DNA from: an uncultured Francisellaceae bacterium
GTDB lineage: Bacteria > Pseudomonadota > Gammaproteobacteria > Francisellales > CACEW01
Length of the DNA: 40,651 bases
Assembly: GCA_905612315.1 (NCBI GenBank)
Contig: CAJQSL010000007.1
Coordinates: 1-40,651, forward strand
Direction: 5' to 3'
The position numbers were made by a program, and so were the translations under genes. Below the pieces are notes generated by a model. It did no database searches and was not told the DNA's origin. It was given only the letters and a program-made list of their open reading frames with translations. This document shows positions 1 through 8,681 of this stretch, piece after piece (position 1 is the first letter of the stretch; every line of letters starts with the position of its first letter).

Positions 1-87
1 CTTACTTTTGGGTAGGAATCTTACTTTCTTCTTAAAAGATACTCACGAAACAATACCGGATTCTGTTACTCTGAACTCACGTATAAA

Positions 88-1266
88 TCAAGCACCAACC
101 TGCAAAAGGCTCTCTGCTTTACTTAAATCCTCAACTTTAGTTCCATAAAATGCAAAAGGCTTTTCCTTCATCTTGAATTTAAACCTATATTTCGCCATTA
201 AATGGCTTAAAATACCCTTAAATGCTTTGCAAATAGAGTTTAGTGCATTCTTTATACCCTCTAACTTACCAGCAACTTTAGATTTGCTAAAAAGCTCACT
301 CCCACTAGCTCTATCAATAAAAGCGCTAAGACGCAAAAGCTCTTCTTTTTGTAACTGCAACTTTACTTCTATAACATAAAGCCAGCCGTTAAAGTTCTTT
401 TTAATTTGGTCCTGCTTATTATGCTCAGGCATTAACTCACAATACCCAGTTAAACTCCCAGAACTACCAGATCCATTAATATTAAGGCTAGAAGCTTGAT
501 TATTATTAGAAGGCTCGAAAAAACTACTAAAAGATACCGATCTTTTCTTCCTTATTGAAGCCATCTTCAAACCAGCAAGCGTTTGACTATCAAAAACCCC
601 ACAAGATTGCATATCCTCAAAGTCTAGAGTATTAAATATTTCATTAATCTCACCTCCATCAACCTTAATATCAGACAAATCTCCCAACTTCACCTGAACA
701 GACTCTATATCCCTAATTAAAGTATCTACTTTATCTTTATATTCCCTTTTTACACTTTCTACATAGGCATTATGTTGATCTACAGTTTTCCCTACTTCTT
801 GATCTATTTCATATTTTTCATCTAATAAACTAGGCTTAAACTGCTTAAGATCATCTAAAGACCTATACCTTGTAAGCGCAGGTTTAAATTTAACTTCTTC
901 AAAACGCCTTTTAACACTATCTTTAGATCCTAGACTATCTTGATTAGCTTTATATATACGACTTTCATCTTCACCTAAAATATTAAGACTATCTAATTGC
1001 TCTATAAGCTTATTAAGCTCTCCTATAACTTCTTGTATGCTAGTGGAATTAGAACCAAAACTTGAACTTCTAGATCTTTTGGGTAAAGCTAATGCTCTTA
1101 GAGAACTCCCATCTTCATCAGAAGAAGTGCTATCAGACAAATTTAGACCAACAGGAGAACTACCTTCAGAACTAGCTACATTATGCTCTCTAACAAATCC
1201 TTTTAAAGCTTTAAGTTGAGATGAAAATTTATCAACTGCCGCCATTTGCTTAAGAATTGTACTCAC
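88..1266 (-). CDS. Hypothetical Ser-rich, partly coiled-coil protein with a PmrA-box promoter; candidate effector
   Basis: I do not recognise this 392-residue protein. Residues 32-76 are Ser-rich and look disordered. Helical, Leu/Lys/Glu-rich stretches that could form coiled coils follow at about 77-97, 165-200 and 295-320. There is no signal peptide or membrane segment. The start is GTG, with a GAG-containing purine stretch a few bases upstream; an in-frame ATG at codon 8 is the alternative. Its promoter region contains two CTTAA(G/T) half-sites spaced exactly like the Legionella/Coxiella PmrA box (see 1322-1341). The C-terminus has a few acidic residues (VEDLSKAES), only weakly like a Dot/Icm signal. 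Size, low complexity, lack of recognisable domains and the PmrA-like promoter together suggest a translocated effector. That is inference; no enzymatic motif is visible. Confidence 0.75.
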   Translation of the reverse strand: MSTILKQMAAVDKFSSQLKALKGFVREHNVASSEGSSPVGLNLSDSTSSDEDGSSLRALALPKRSRSSSFGSNSTSIQEVIGELNKLIEQLDSLNILGEDESRIYKANQDSLGSKDSVKRRFEEVKFKPALTRYRSLDDLKQFKPSLLDEKYEIDQEVGKTVDQHNAYVESVKREYKDKVDTLIRDIESVQVKLGDLSDIKVDGGEINEIFNTLDFEDMQSCGVFDSQTLAGLKMASIRKKRSVSFSSFFEPSNNNQASSLNINGSGSSGSLTGYCELMPEHNKQDQIKKNFNGWLYVIEVKLQLQKEELLRLSAFIDRASGSELFSKSKVAGKLEGIKNALNSICKAFKGILSHLMAKYRFKFKMKEKPFAFYGTKVEDLSKAESLLQVGA

Positions 1267-1321
1267 TAAACCACTCTCAAATTAAAATATTTTTTATCTT
1301 ATATTTGAAAGTTAGTTGACG

Positions 1322-1341
1322 AACATTAAGGAAACCTTAAG
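1322..1341 (-). promoter_or_regulatory. PmrA-box-like operator
   Basis: On the minus strand the site reads CTTAAGGTTTCCTTAATGTT. It has two half-sites, CTTAAG and CTTAAT, whose first bases are 11 bp apart. The Legionella/Coxiella PmrA consensus is cTTAATatTNNcTTAATatT. A TAACTT hexamer starts 10 bp after the second half-site, the same geometry as the site at 21283-21302. The site lies about 56 bp upstream of the GTG start of the Ser-rich protein. Confidence 0.6.
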
Positions 1342-1420
1342 GAAATGTAAAGGTTGTGTAAAGACAATACCTTCGAACTTATTGGGAAGGATAACAATCC
1401 GCTAATAAAAATATTTGATA

Positions 1421-1469
1421 TATAATTAAAATAGGATACAATTTCTCTTTTTAACTTATAAGGAAAGGA
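1421..1469 (+). promoter_or_regulatory. typA -10 element and ribosome binding site
   Basis: A perfect TATAAT (1421-1426) lies in an AT-rich stretch, and a strong AGGAAAGGA ribosome binding site (1461-1469) ends 6 bp before the typA ATG. No convincing -35 hexamer is visible at 17 bp. Confidence 0.5.
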
Positions 1470-1475
1470 TCTCTA

Positions 1476-3320
1476 ATGTCAGAGAACACACAAAACTCAA
1501 ATACTAACCTGCAAATGCGCCGCAACATTGCAATTATAGCTCACGTTGATCATGGAAAAACTACTCTAGTAGACCAGCTACTAAGACAATCTGGTACGCT
1601 AAAAACTAGAGGAGACTCAGTTGAGAGAGTTATGGACTCAAATGAGTTAGAAAGAGAGCGTGGTATAACTATTTTAGCAAAAAATACCGCAATTCACTGG
1701 CAAAATTACTTTATTAATATAGTAGATACCCCAGGACATGCAGATTTTGGCGGGGAAGTTGAGCGTGTGTTATCCATGGTAGATTCTGTGTTATTGCTAG
1801 TAGATGCCGTTGATGGCCCCATGCCGCAAACAAGGTTCGTTACACAAAAAGCATTTGCGCAAGGTCTAAAACCTATTGTCGTTATAAATAAAGTTGATCG
1901 AGTTGGAGCTCGGGCAGACTGGGTAGTCGATCAAGTATTTGATTTATTCGTAAATTTAAATGCAACTGATGAGCAACTAGATTTTCCTATTATTTATGCA
2001 TCTGCAATAAATGGTTATTGCATGCATGATTTAGATGACCCCGCAAAAGACATGAAACCTTTATTTGAAACTATAATAAATAGCGTATCTGCACCAGATG
2101 TTAATATAGACGGCCCTTTTCAGATGCAAATAAGCGCACTGGACCACTCAAACTACCTAGGAACTATTGGCCTTGGGCGTGTAACTAGAGGTAAAATAGG
2201 AAACAATAAACCCGTACATATAATAGATAAAGATGGAAAGACAAAACAAGGCAAGATCTTACAAATTTATGGACATCTAGGCTTAGAGCGAAAAGAAATT
2301 GAACAAGCGACAGCCGGTGACATAGTTTGTATAACTGGAATAGAAAATTTAAATATCTCAGATACAATCTGTGAGCTTAATCATATTGAAGCCCTGCCTT
2401 CTTTAAGCATTGATGAGCCAACAGTAACCATGACATTCCAAGTTAACACTTCCCCTTTTGCCGGCAAAGAAGGAAAATATATAACCTCACGCCATATTAA
2501 AGCTCGCTTAGAAAAAGAGCTAGTACACAACGTAGCGCTTAGAGTCGAAGAGACCGATGATGCCGACAAATTCAAAGTATCAGGACGTGGTGAGTTACAT
2601 TTATCTATACTAATTGAACAAATGCGCCGTGAAGGCTTTGAGCTTGCAGTATCAAGACCTGAAGTTATTACTAAAGAAGTCGATGGACAAATGTGTGAGC
2701 CTTATGAATATTGCCAGCTTGATATCGAAACTGATAACCAAGGTGTGATTATGGAAATCCTAGGTGAAAGAGATGGCGATCTTAAAAACATGATGCCTGA
2801 TAACAAAGGCCGTATAAACCTAGAGTATGTGATTCCCGCTAAAAGCTTAATAGGTTTTCATACTGAATTTTTAAGTCTTACCAAAGGCACAGGCCTTATG
2901 AGCCATATATTTGATCACTTTGGACCTGTAACTAAAAAAGCGGCCGCAAATAGAACTAAAGGAGTGCTTATCTCAGGATTTAATGGTAAAGCTCTAGGTT
3001 ATTCATTATTTAACCTACAAGAGAGAGGCCAACTTATAGTATCTCATGGCGAAGAAGTATATGAAGGTATGTTAATTGGAATTCACTCAAGAAATAATGA
3101 CCTAGTAGTTAATCCTACAAAAGCAAAACAACTAACTAACATCCGTGCAGCTGGTACTGATGAGAATATAGTATTAACAACACCTCTAAGTTTCTCTTTA
3201 GAACAAAACATTGCAGTTATAAACAATGATGAATTAGTTGAAATAACTCCAAAATCGATTCGTCTTCGAAAAAAATTATTATATGAGACAGATAGAAAGC
3301 GAGTTTCTCGCCAGTCTTAA
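1476..3320 (+). CDS. typA: Ribosome-binding translational GTPase TypA/BipA
   Basis: This is the translation-factor GTPase BipA/TypA, which binds the ribosome at the factor site. It supports 50S assembly and growth at low temperature or under stress. The G-domain motifs are all present: G1 [10 protein letters not shown] (about residues 22-31), the switch I segment with RERGITI, G3 DTPGHADF, G4 NKVDR and G5 ASAING. The EF-G-like domains III and V and the BipA-specific C-terminal domain follow, ending in the Lys/Arg-rich [10 protein letters not shown] typical of the family. The length of 614 residues is normal (about 605-615). The ATG start has a strong ribosome binding site. The gene is transcribed alone, divergent from the Ser-rich hypothetical gene. 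Confidence 0.97.
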   Translation: MSENTQNSNTNLQMRRNIAIIAHVDHGKTTLVDQLLRQSGTLKTRGDSVERVMDSNELERERGITILAKNTAIHWQNYFINIVDTPGHADFGGEVERVLSMVDSVLLLVDAVDGPMPQTRFVTQKAFAQGLKPIVVINKVDRVGARADWVVDQVFDLFVNLNATDEQLDFPIIYASAINGYCMHDLDDPAKDMKPLFETIINSVSAPDVNIDGPFQMQISALDHSNYLGTIGLGRVTRGKIGNNKPVHIIDKDGKTKQGKILQIYGHLGLERKEIEQATAGDIVCITGIENLNISDTICELNHIEALPSLSIDEPTVTMTFQVNTSPFAGKEGKYITSRHIKARLEKELVHNVALRVEETDDADKFKVSGRGELHLSILIEQMRREGFELAVSRPEVITKEVDGQMCEPYEYCQLDIETDNQGVIMEILGERDGDLKNMMPDNKGRINLEYVIPAKSLIGFHTEFLSLTKGTGLMSHIFDHFGPVTKKAAANRTKGVLISGFNGKALGYSLFNLQERGQLIVSHGEEVYEGMLIGIHSRNNDLVVNPTKAKQLTNIRAAGTDENIVLTTPLSFSLEQNIAVINNDELVEITPKSIRLRKKLLYETDRKRVSRQS

Positions 3321-3357
3321 AACTAGAATAAAACTAATTATACTAGTGTTTTAAACA

Positions 3358-3449
3358 CCTAGAAATACCCAAAATAACATTAATGTTACGATATTTTGTA
3401 AAAAATAGTCAATTTCCTACAAAATAAATAGACATATTCCCTAGAAATA
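3358..3449. repeat. Pair of CCTAGAAATA direct repeats upstream of the resolvase-like gene
   Basis: CCTAGAAATA occurs at 3358-3367 and again at 3440-3449, each followed by a C/A-rich run. The perfect 12-bp palindrome AACATTAATGTT lies between them at 3376-3387. This untranslated stretch between typA and the resolvase-like gene could hold binding sites for that DNA-binding protein. Chance is possible in AT-rich DNA. Confidence 0.3.
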
Positions 3450-3544
3450 TACCAAAAAATTTATCATAATATACACATAATTTAATATTAAACTTAAAAA
3501 CCAACATATAGAATGGTTTTTCAATAAAAATTAAGGGTATTGGT

Positions 3545-4144
3545 ATGAACAATATAGCTTTAAGCTTAACAACAACAGAAGATTCTAGCGAAGTTAACAC
3601 TATTCTAGCAAGCTTTATCAAAGATAAAGACTTAGTTATTGGTGAACAATTTAGTAAATATAGAAAAAGTGTTGATCAAAAAAATCCTATATTAGATATT
3701 CTTGAGAGTGCTCAAGAAAACCAAACTGTAGTAGTTTATGATGCTATGGATTTAGGAAGATCAACTTTAGAAGTGATTGATGTATTAAATCTTACTACTG
3801 CAAAAAAAGTTGTTTTATATGTAGCTAAGTATGATGAAAAATTTGAAGGTGGCGCAACAACAGATACAACTCAATTTTTACGCCTTCTTCAGCACGTTGA
3901 AAGTGAATTTGTTGTATTAAAGATGACTGATAGAGTTGGTCGTCGTCGTCATACAAATGCTCCTTTAGGTCGCCCTAAAGGTCGCAAAAACAAAGAATTA
4001 AAGTTGGATAAGCACCTGAAAGATATACAAAGATATTTAGATCTTCATATATCTAAAGCATCGATTGCCAAATTAATTGGTTGTCATGCTCAAACTTTAT
4101 ATAACTACATTGACAAAAAAGAACTAGATAAAGCTGAAGCTTAA
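3545..4144 (+). CDS. Serine-resolvase-fold DNA-binding protein lacking the catalytic serine (degenerate recombinase)
   Basis: The protein has the architecture of a small serine resolvase/invertase with a decayed catalytic site. Residues 60-135 follow the resolvase pattern: a V-x-D-x-L-GRS block (here VVYDAMDLGRS, 63-73), then a hydrophobic strand, TTDTTQF (105-111) where resolvases have TTTATG, and a terminal DRVGRRR where they have the E-helix. The N-terminal strand that normally carries the YxRVS nucleophile motif instead reads MNNIALSLTTTEDSSE, without the conserved Arg. Residues 142-150 (GRPKGRKNK) resemble an AT-hook. Residues 155-192 form the Hin-like helix-turn-helix (ASIAKLIGCHAQTLYNYI). 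I infer a domesticated DNA-binding regulator or nucoid factor, not an active recombinase. It is a single gene closed by a strong terminator. Confidence 0.75.
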   Translation: MNNIALSLTTTEDSSEVNTILASFIKDKDLVIGEQFSKYRKSVDQKNPILDILESAQENQTVVVYDAMDLGRSTLEVIDVLNLTTAKKVVLYVAKYDEKFEGGATTDTTQFLRLLQHVESEFVVLKMTDRVGRRRHTNAPLGRPKGRKNKELKLDKHLKDIQRYLDLHISKASIAKLIGCHAQTLYNYIDKKELDKAEA

Positions 4145-4177
4145 TTTCTAAATCTCTTTACAGTCAATATACCGATC

Positions 4178-4216
4178 AAACCCGCCTACCCCTCCAACCC
4201 CAGGCGGGTTTCTTTT
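4178..4216 (+). terminator. Rho-independent terminator of the resolvase-like gene
   Basis: A 10-bp perfect stem, AAACCCGCCT (4178-4187) with AGGCGGGTTT (4202-4211), closes a 14-nt loop and is followed by a T-rich run. It starts 34 bp after the stop codon. It could also help stop leftward transcription from crcB, which ends at 4232. Confidence 0.85.
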
Positions 4217-4231
4217 TGCCTAAAATTTGTC

Positions 4232-4687
4232 TTAAATTACTCTTCTTGCCAAATAAACTCCTATTAAGCAAAAGACAAATCCAAAAATAACACTAGAAAA
4301 AACATTTATTAAACCTATAAATAAATAACCAGCCTCAAATAAATTAACCGTATCTAAAATAAAACTAGATACGGTAGTCAAACCACCTAATAACCCTACT
4401 AATATTAAAGATTCTAATAAATTAAACATTTTAGTACTTTCAGCTTCTTTAATTTTTTTAAAACAAACTTGCAAAAACCCAATTATAAAACAACCCAGCA
4501 TATTTATAACAAAAATAGCCAATGGGAACTTAGCAAAATTATAGCCATGAAATGCTTGTATATGCGGTTGATGCACCCATATAGACAAGAAATACCTTAT
4601 ATTACAACCAATAAACCCACCAATTAGTACAGCTATTGAGTTTTGAATAAAATTTTTAGACTTACCCTCTTCTCTAACAGATTCCAT
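4232..4687 (-). CDS. crcB: Fluoride channel CrcB/Fluc, paralogue 1
   Basis: This is a four-helix membrane protein of the dual-topology fluoride channel family (CrcB/Fluc), which exports toxic fluoride. Family motifs are the N-terminal GGFIGCNIRYF, the central NMLGCFIIGF and GGLTTVSSFILDTV in helix 3. The normal helix 3 motif is TTFS(T/S)F, so here Val replaces the first Phe of the pore-lining Phe box. I start the gene at the ATG at 4687 (151 residues, AGG 8 bp upstream) instead of an upstream in-frame TTG. It follows a second crcB. Such pairs commonly form obligate heterodimers in which each subunit supplies one half-pore, and the Val substitution fits that. The two copies are separated by a repeat element. 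Confidence 0.9.
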   Translation of the reverse strand: MESVREEGKSKNFIQNSIAVLIGGFIGCNIRYFLSIWVHQPHIQAFHGYNFAKFPLAIFVINMLGCFIIGFLQVCFKKIKEAESTKMFNLLESLILVGLLGGLTTVSSFILDTVNLFEAGYLFIGLINVFSSVIFGFVFCLIGVYLARRVI

Positions 4688-4740
4688 AAAAAAACCTAAC
4701 AAAATCAAATATAAATTACTCTTATTACCTACTTATTTTT

Positions 4741-4830
4741 TATCGATTTTTACAAATCGATACGGGCTACGTGCTTCGCACTACACCCGGGATTGCTTCG
4801 ACGTAGTCTCGCAACGACTGCTTTGGGTAT
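4741..4830 (+). repeat. Partial copy of a MITE-like hairpin repeat between the two crcB genes
   Basis: This region holds an ATCGATTT/AAATCGAT hairpin (4742-4761), a GTGC/GCAC hairpin and a TTGCTTCGACGTAGTCTCGC core. The elements recur in the same order at 22021-22135 and inverted at 6453-6565. The flanking inverted ends of those copies are not recognisable here, so this copy is partial or diverged. Confidence 0.65.
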
Positions 4831-4852
4831 GTTTCTGCGTAAGGTGAGTAAA

Positions 4853-5269
4853 TTATACAAACCAATGATGCGCTAAAACTCTGCCTATAAAATCAGCAAC
4901 AAGGCAAAAACATACCGTAATAATTAGATATCCTATAACATAAAAATACTGTCGCACCCGAAAGTGATTAACCGTATCTAACATAAAACTTGAAAAAGTT
5001 GTTAAACCACCACAAAATCCTATAAGAAAAAATGCATCTAAAGCAGTTGATGCAAGAGGTGATGGATGCACGAGAATTACACTCAAAAGCCCCATTATAA
5101 AACAACCTAGGACATTTACTAATAAAGTATGATGCGGGAATGAAAGAATATCAGTATCTTTTTTATCAACTAAATACTGCACCAGATAAACTAAAACAAA
5201 CCTCAACAAACACCCCAAAGCACCGCCAATGCCTACCTCTAGTATTCTTATTAAAGAAAAATCACTCAA
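4853..5269 (-). CDS. crcB: Fluoride channel CrcB/Fluc, paralogue 2
   Basis: This is the second CrcB/Fluc subunit, 138 residues with four hydrophobic helices. It keeps the canonical motifs: GGALGCLLRFVLV near the N-terminus, NVLGCFIMGLL in helix 2 and GGLTTFSSFMLDTV in helix 3 with the Phe box intact. It lies 27 bp after rpe on the same strand and upstream of paralogue 1, so rpe-crcB-crcB may be co-transcribed. With its diverged neighbour it probably forms a heteromeric fluoride exporter. Confidence 0.92.
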   Translation of the reverse strand: MSDFSLIRILEVGIGGALGCLLRFVLVYLVQYLVDKKDTDILSFPHHTLLVNVLGCFIMGLLSVILVHPSPLASTALDAFFLIGFCGGLTTFSSFMLDTVNHFRVRQYFYVIGYLIITVCFCLVADFIGRVLAHHWFV

Positions 5270-5296
5270 AATTTATCCAAATAATTCTATTATTTA

Positions 5297-5977
5297 TTAT
5301 GCTAAATTTTCCCGCATTTTTGATATAACCTTTGCATAATCTGGCTGATTAAAAATGGCAGATCCCGCAACAAAAGTATCAACCCCTATATCAGCCAAAG
5401 ACCTAATATTATCTACACTAACCCCGCCATCAACTTCTAATCTAATATCATGATTACCAGTATCAATAATAGATTTAATAGCTTTGATTTTTTTAGCCAT
5501 TGTATTTATAAATTTTTGGCCACCAAAACCTGGATTAACCGTCATAACCAAGACTCTATCTATTAAACCCAAAACATTATCTAACACATGCTCAGATGTT
5601 GCAGGGTTAAGTGCTAAACCTGCTTTTACCCCAGATTCTTTTATTAAACGCAAACTTCTATCAACATGCTTGCTTGCTTCAGGGTGAAAAACTATACAAT
5701 CAGCTCCTGCTTCAATAAATTTTGGTATGAGATCATCAACTGGCTCAATCATTAAATGCACATCTATAGGAGCATTTATTCCAGCTTTGCGCAAAGCATG
5801 ACAAACTAAAGGCCCAAAAGTTAAATTAGGCACATAATGATTATCCATAACATCTATATGAATTCTATCAGCTCCAGCTGCTAAAACCGCATTAACATCA
5901 TCGGCTAAATGCGCGAAATCTGCTGATAAAATTGATGGACATATCCAAAAATCTTTTTTGTTTGAACCGTCGCTCAT
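5297..5977 (-). CDS. rpe: Ribulose-phosphate 3-epimerase
   Basis: This cytoplasmic TIM-barrel enzyme of the pentose phosphate pathway interconverts D-ribulose 5-phosphate and D-xylulose 5-phosphate. Signature segments are [13 protein letters not shown] at the N-terminus, [18 protein letters not shown] (metal-binding His and catalytic Asp), [21 protein letters not shown] and the second catalytic Asp in LEVDGGV, ending with the phosphate-binding FVAGSAIF. At 226 residues it is normal in length. The ATG follows a GGGAAAG ribosome binding site. It lies 35 bp downstream of gcvH. Confidence 0.97.
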   Translation of the reverse strand: MSDGSNKKDFWICPSILSADFAHLADDVNAVLAAGADRIHIDVMDNHYVPNLTFGPLVCHALRKAGINAPIDVHLMIEPVDDLIPKFIEAGADCIVFHPEASKHVDRSLRLIKESGVKAGLALNPATSEHVLDNVLGLIDRVLVMTVNPGFGGQKFINTMAKKIKAIKSIIDTGNHDIRLEVDGGVSVDNIRSLADIGVDTFVAGSAIFNQPDYAKVISKMRENLA

Positions 5978-6012
5978 ATATCTTTCCCTATTTATCTAAA
6001 ATTATCTAAAAC

Positions 6013-6411
6013 TTATTGATTAATACAAGCATCATATTTTTCAGAATTCATTAAGTCAGAAAAAGATTTATCAGACCCATCATCTGCTGAGAATTCTAGC
6101 AACCAGCCATTTTCATATGGGTCTTGCTCAATTATTTTAGGATCAGATATTAAATCTTCATTTACTGCTATTATTTTACCAGATATAGGCGTGAAGATAT
6201 CGGTAGCAGCTTTCACCGCCTCAACTATACCAATTGGATCATTGGCATTAAATGCTTCGCCAACCTGGGGAAGTTCTAAATACACTAGCTCACCTAGTAA
6301 ATCCAATGCAAATGGGGTTAATCCTGTTTTATAATTTCCATCTGCTGTATGTCTCGCCCACTCATGGCGCTCGGAGTATCTTAAGTCCTTTGGTACAGGA
6401 AATTTACTCAT
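6013..6411 (-). CDS. gcvH: Glycine cleavage system H protein (lipoyl carrier)
   Basis: GcvH is the lipoylated shuttle of the glycine cleavage system, carrying the aminomethyl group between the P, T and L proteins. The 132-residue barrel has the lipoylation segment GIVEAVKAATDIFTPISG, with the acceptor at Lys67. I chose the ATG at 6411 (MSKFPVPKDL) because a GGAG sits 9 bp upstream; an in-frame TTG further upstream would add five residues and would bury that site. No gcvT or gcvP is nearby, so those genes would have to lie elsewhere. A stand-alone H protein can also serve in lipoate relay. It heads a possible gcvH-rpe-crcB unit. Confidence 0.95.
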   Translation of the reverse strand: MSKFPVPKDLRYSERHEWARHTADGNYKTGLTPFALDLLGELVYLELPQVGEAFNANDPIGIVEAVKAATDIFTPISGKIIAVNEDLISDPKIIEQDPYENGWLLEFSADDGSDKSFSDLMNSEKYDACINQ

Positions 6412-6452
6412 AAAAAAACGCTCCAACTAAAAATTTAAAGTTTTAAATTCAT

Positions 6453-6565
6453 ATAGTCAAAACAAATCAAAATACCGACCGCAGTCTTTGCGAGACTACG
6501 TCGAAGCAACCTCGTGCACAGCACGTATCGATTTGTAAAAATCGATAAATTGAAATGGTTTATCT
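6453..6565 (-). repeat. MITE-like hairpin repeat, inverted copy
   Basis: This copy is in opposite orientation to the one at 22021-22135. Read on the minus strand it shows AGATAAACCATTTCAATTTA, the ATCGATTT hairpin, the GTGC/GCAC hairpin, the TTGCTTCGACGTAGTCTCGC core and a partly preserved far end (TTTTGATTTG...TTTTGACTA). It occupies the gap between htpG and gcvH. Confidence 0.7.
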
Positions 6566-6619
6566 ATAGCTGAAGCGTATACGATTATCTGGGTATATTC
6601 AACAAGGGGCTTTTGAAAT

Positions 6620-8578
6620 CTAACCCATAAGCAATTTGTTTACCCGCTTAACAAAAGCTGCTGGGTCTTCTAACTGCCCTGCTTCTGCCAGTAAAGCCTG
6701 ATCAAACAATAGATAAGTCCACTCAGAGAACATTTTATCATCTTGTTGATCTTTAAGTTGTTTAACCAACTTATGCTTAGGGTTAACTTCAAATATAGGC
6801 TTACCTGCCATCATCGCGGGTTGGCCTGCTTGAGCCATCATTCTTTGAAGATGCATACTCATATCATTATCTTCAGCTACAACACAACAAGGTGAATCAG
6901 TTAATCTATTAGTAACTTTAACTTCTTTGACTTTATCTCCTAAAACTTCTTTCATCTGTTTTAGAACACCTTCGAAGTCTTTTTGAGTTTTTTCTTGCTT
7001 CTTCTTAGCTTTTTCATCCGTTACATCATCAAGCTCAACATCACCTTTTGAAATTGATTTAAACTGCTTGCCATCAAACTCACTTAGATGAGAAGTTAAC
7101 CATTCATCTACTCGATCTGACATTAATAAAACTTCAACACCTTTTTTACGGAATATTTCTAAATGTGGTGAGCTTTTTGCAGCTTGGAAGTTTTCAGCGA
7201 TAACATAATAAATAACTTTTTGATCATCTTTCATACGAGAGACATAATCTTCTAGTGAGACCACTTGCTCTTTGGCATCAGTATGCGTGCTTGAGAATCT
7301 TAACAACTTAGCAAGCTTATCTTTATTATCTGTATCTTCACCTGGGCCTTCTTTGATAACATTACCAAAAGTACTCCAGAACTTTTGGTAAACTTCTGGA
7401 TCGTTTTTAGCAGTTCTCTCAAGCTTTGTTAATACTTTTTTAACGCTAGCTGATTTTATTTTCTCTACAACCTTATTATTTTGTAAGATTTCACGAGACA
7501 CGTTTAATGGTAAATCACTTGAATCTAAAACACCTTTAATAAAGCGTAGATACGCTGGCATAACATCGGCATTATCCATAATAAACACTCTATTAATATA
7601 AAGTTTTATTCCCTTCTTTTGCTCTCTGTCATATAAATCAAATGGGGCAACTGATGGTATATAAAATAAAGATGTATACTCTTGGTTACCCTCAACTTTG
7701 CTGTGCATCCAATCCATTGGGTCTTGGTAATCATAAGAAAAGCTTTTATAAAACTCTTTATATTCTTCATCTGTAATATCAGCTTTAGGTCTAGCCCATA
7801 AAGCTTTGGCAGTATTAACCGTTTCATATCCTAGCTCTTCTGGTTTTTTATTGTCTTTATCATCAGCTGCTGGAGATGACATCTCTTTCATATAAATAGG
7901 TAAAGCAATATGATCTGAATATTTAGTCACAACTTGCCTTACACCAAAAGCATCAAGATATTCTTTTTGATCATCTTTTAAGTAAATTGTGATTTCAGCC
8001 CCTCTACCTTCTTTGGTAACATTCTCAATTGTATATTTACCATCACCTTTAGATTCCCATCTAACAGCTTCTTCAGGTTTATCACCTGCTCGCAAACTTG
8101 TAACTACAACTTTTTTAGCAACCATAAATACTGAATAAAAACCAACACCGAACTTACCAATTAATTGAGAATCTTTGCCTTGGTCTCCAGTTAAAGACTC
8201 AACAAACTTTTTAGTTCCACTTTTAGCAATAGTTCCTAAGTTTTCAATAATCTCATCTCGATTCATACCAATACCATTATCTCTAATAGTCAGAGTTTTA
8301 GCTTTTTCATCAATATCAATATGGATATTAATTTCAGGATCATCTTTTAATAACTTAGAGTTATTAATAGCTTCAAATCTTAATTTATCCGCAGCATCCG
8401 ATGCATTTGAAATTAACTCTCTTAAGAAAATTTCTTTGTGAGAATAAAGTGAATGGACCATTAGGTCTAATAATTGGGTAACTTCAGTTTGAAAGCCTAA
8501 AGTTTCTTTTTTTGCTGCTTTATCTGCTGCTTTATCTGCTGCTTTATCTGCTGCTTTACTTTTTTCTTTTGCCATCAT
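6620..8578 (-). CDS. htpG: Molecular chaperone HtpG (Hsp90)
   Basis: This is bacterial Hsp90, a dimeric ATP-dependent chaperone of the cytoplasm. The GHKL ATPase domain shows LRELISNASDAADKLR, DNGIGM, GTIAKSGT and GKFGVGFYS. The middle domain has the conserved NVSREILQ segment, and a C-terminal dimerisation domain follows. At 652 residues it is slightly longer than usual because of a Lys/Ala-rich N-terminal leader in which AADK is repeated (residues about 10-25), encoded by a 12-bp tandem repeat at 8514-8558. Two consecutive ATG codons follow a GGAG ribosome binding site. The upstream region has a sigma-32-type promoter. Repeat number may vary between strains. Confidence 0.97.
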   Translation of the reverse strand: MMAKEKSKAADKAADKAADKAAKKETLGFQTEVTQLLDLMVHSLYSHKEIFLRELISNASDAADKLRFEAINNSKLLKDDPEINIHIDIDEKAKTLTIRDNGIGMNRDEIIENLGTIAKSGTKKFVESLTGDQGKDSQLIGKFGVGFYSVFMVAKKVVVTSLRAGDKPEEAVRWESKGDGKYTIENVTKEGRGAEITIYLKDDQKEYLDAFGVRQVVTKYSDHIALPIYMKEMSSPAADDKDNKKPEELGYETVNTAKALWARPKADITDEEYKEFYKSFSYDYQDPMDWMHSKVEGNQEYTSLFYIPSVAPFDLYDREQKKGIKLYINRVFIMDNADVMPAYLRFIKGVLDSSDLPLNVSREILQNNKVVEKIKSASVKKVLTKLERTAKNDPEVYQKFWSTFGNVIKEGPGEDTDNKDKLAKLLRFSSTHTDAKEQVVSLEDYVSRMKDDQKVIYYVIAENFQAAKSSPHLEIFRKKGVEVLLMSDRVDEWLTSHLSEFDGKQFKSISKGDVELDDVTDEKAKKKQEKTQKDFEGVLKQMKEVLGDKVKEVKVTNRLTDSPCCVVAEDNDMSMHLQRMMAQAGQPAMMAGKPIFEVNPKHKLVKQLKDQQDDKMFSEWTYLLFDQALLAEAGQLEDPAAFVKRVNKLLMG

Positions 8579-8628
8579 TTAAATACTCCATATATATTAA
8601 GTTTGAAAATTAATTTGCCTTCAATATA

Positions 8629-8657
8629 TATATGGAGATGAAATAATTTATTTCAAG
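8629..8657 (-). promoter_or_regulatory. Sigma-32 (RpoH) type heat-shock promoter of htpG
   Basis: On the minus strand CTTGAA (8652-8657) is followed after 14 bp by CTCCATATA (8629-8637). The RpoH consensus is CTTGAA, 13-17 bp, CCCCATnTA. The predicted start near 8622 leaves a leader of about 45 nt before the htpG ATG. Confidence 0.75.
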
Positions 8658-8681
8658 GGGGAGTTTTATAAATTTTTTACC

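Noticed and set aside
3343..3362. Palindrome GTGTTTTAAACAC just after typA as a terminator
   Set aside because: The stem is only 6 bp, AT-rich, and there is no T-run after it.
3409..3621. A 70-codon open frame on the minus strand before the resolvase-like gene
   Set aside because: It overlaps the 5' end of that gene, has no ribosome binding site and is a simple AT-rich translation.
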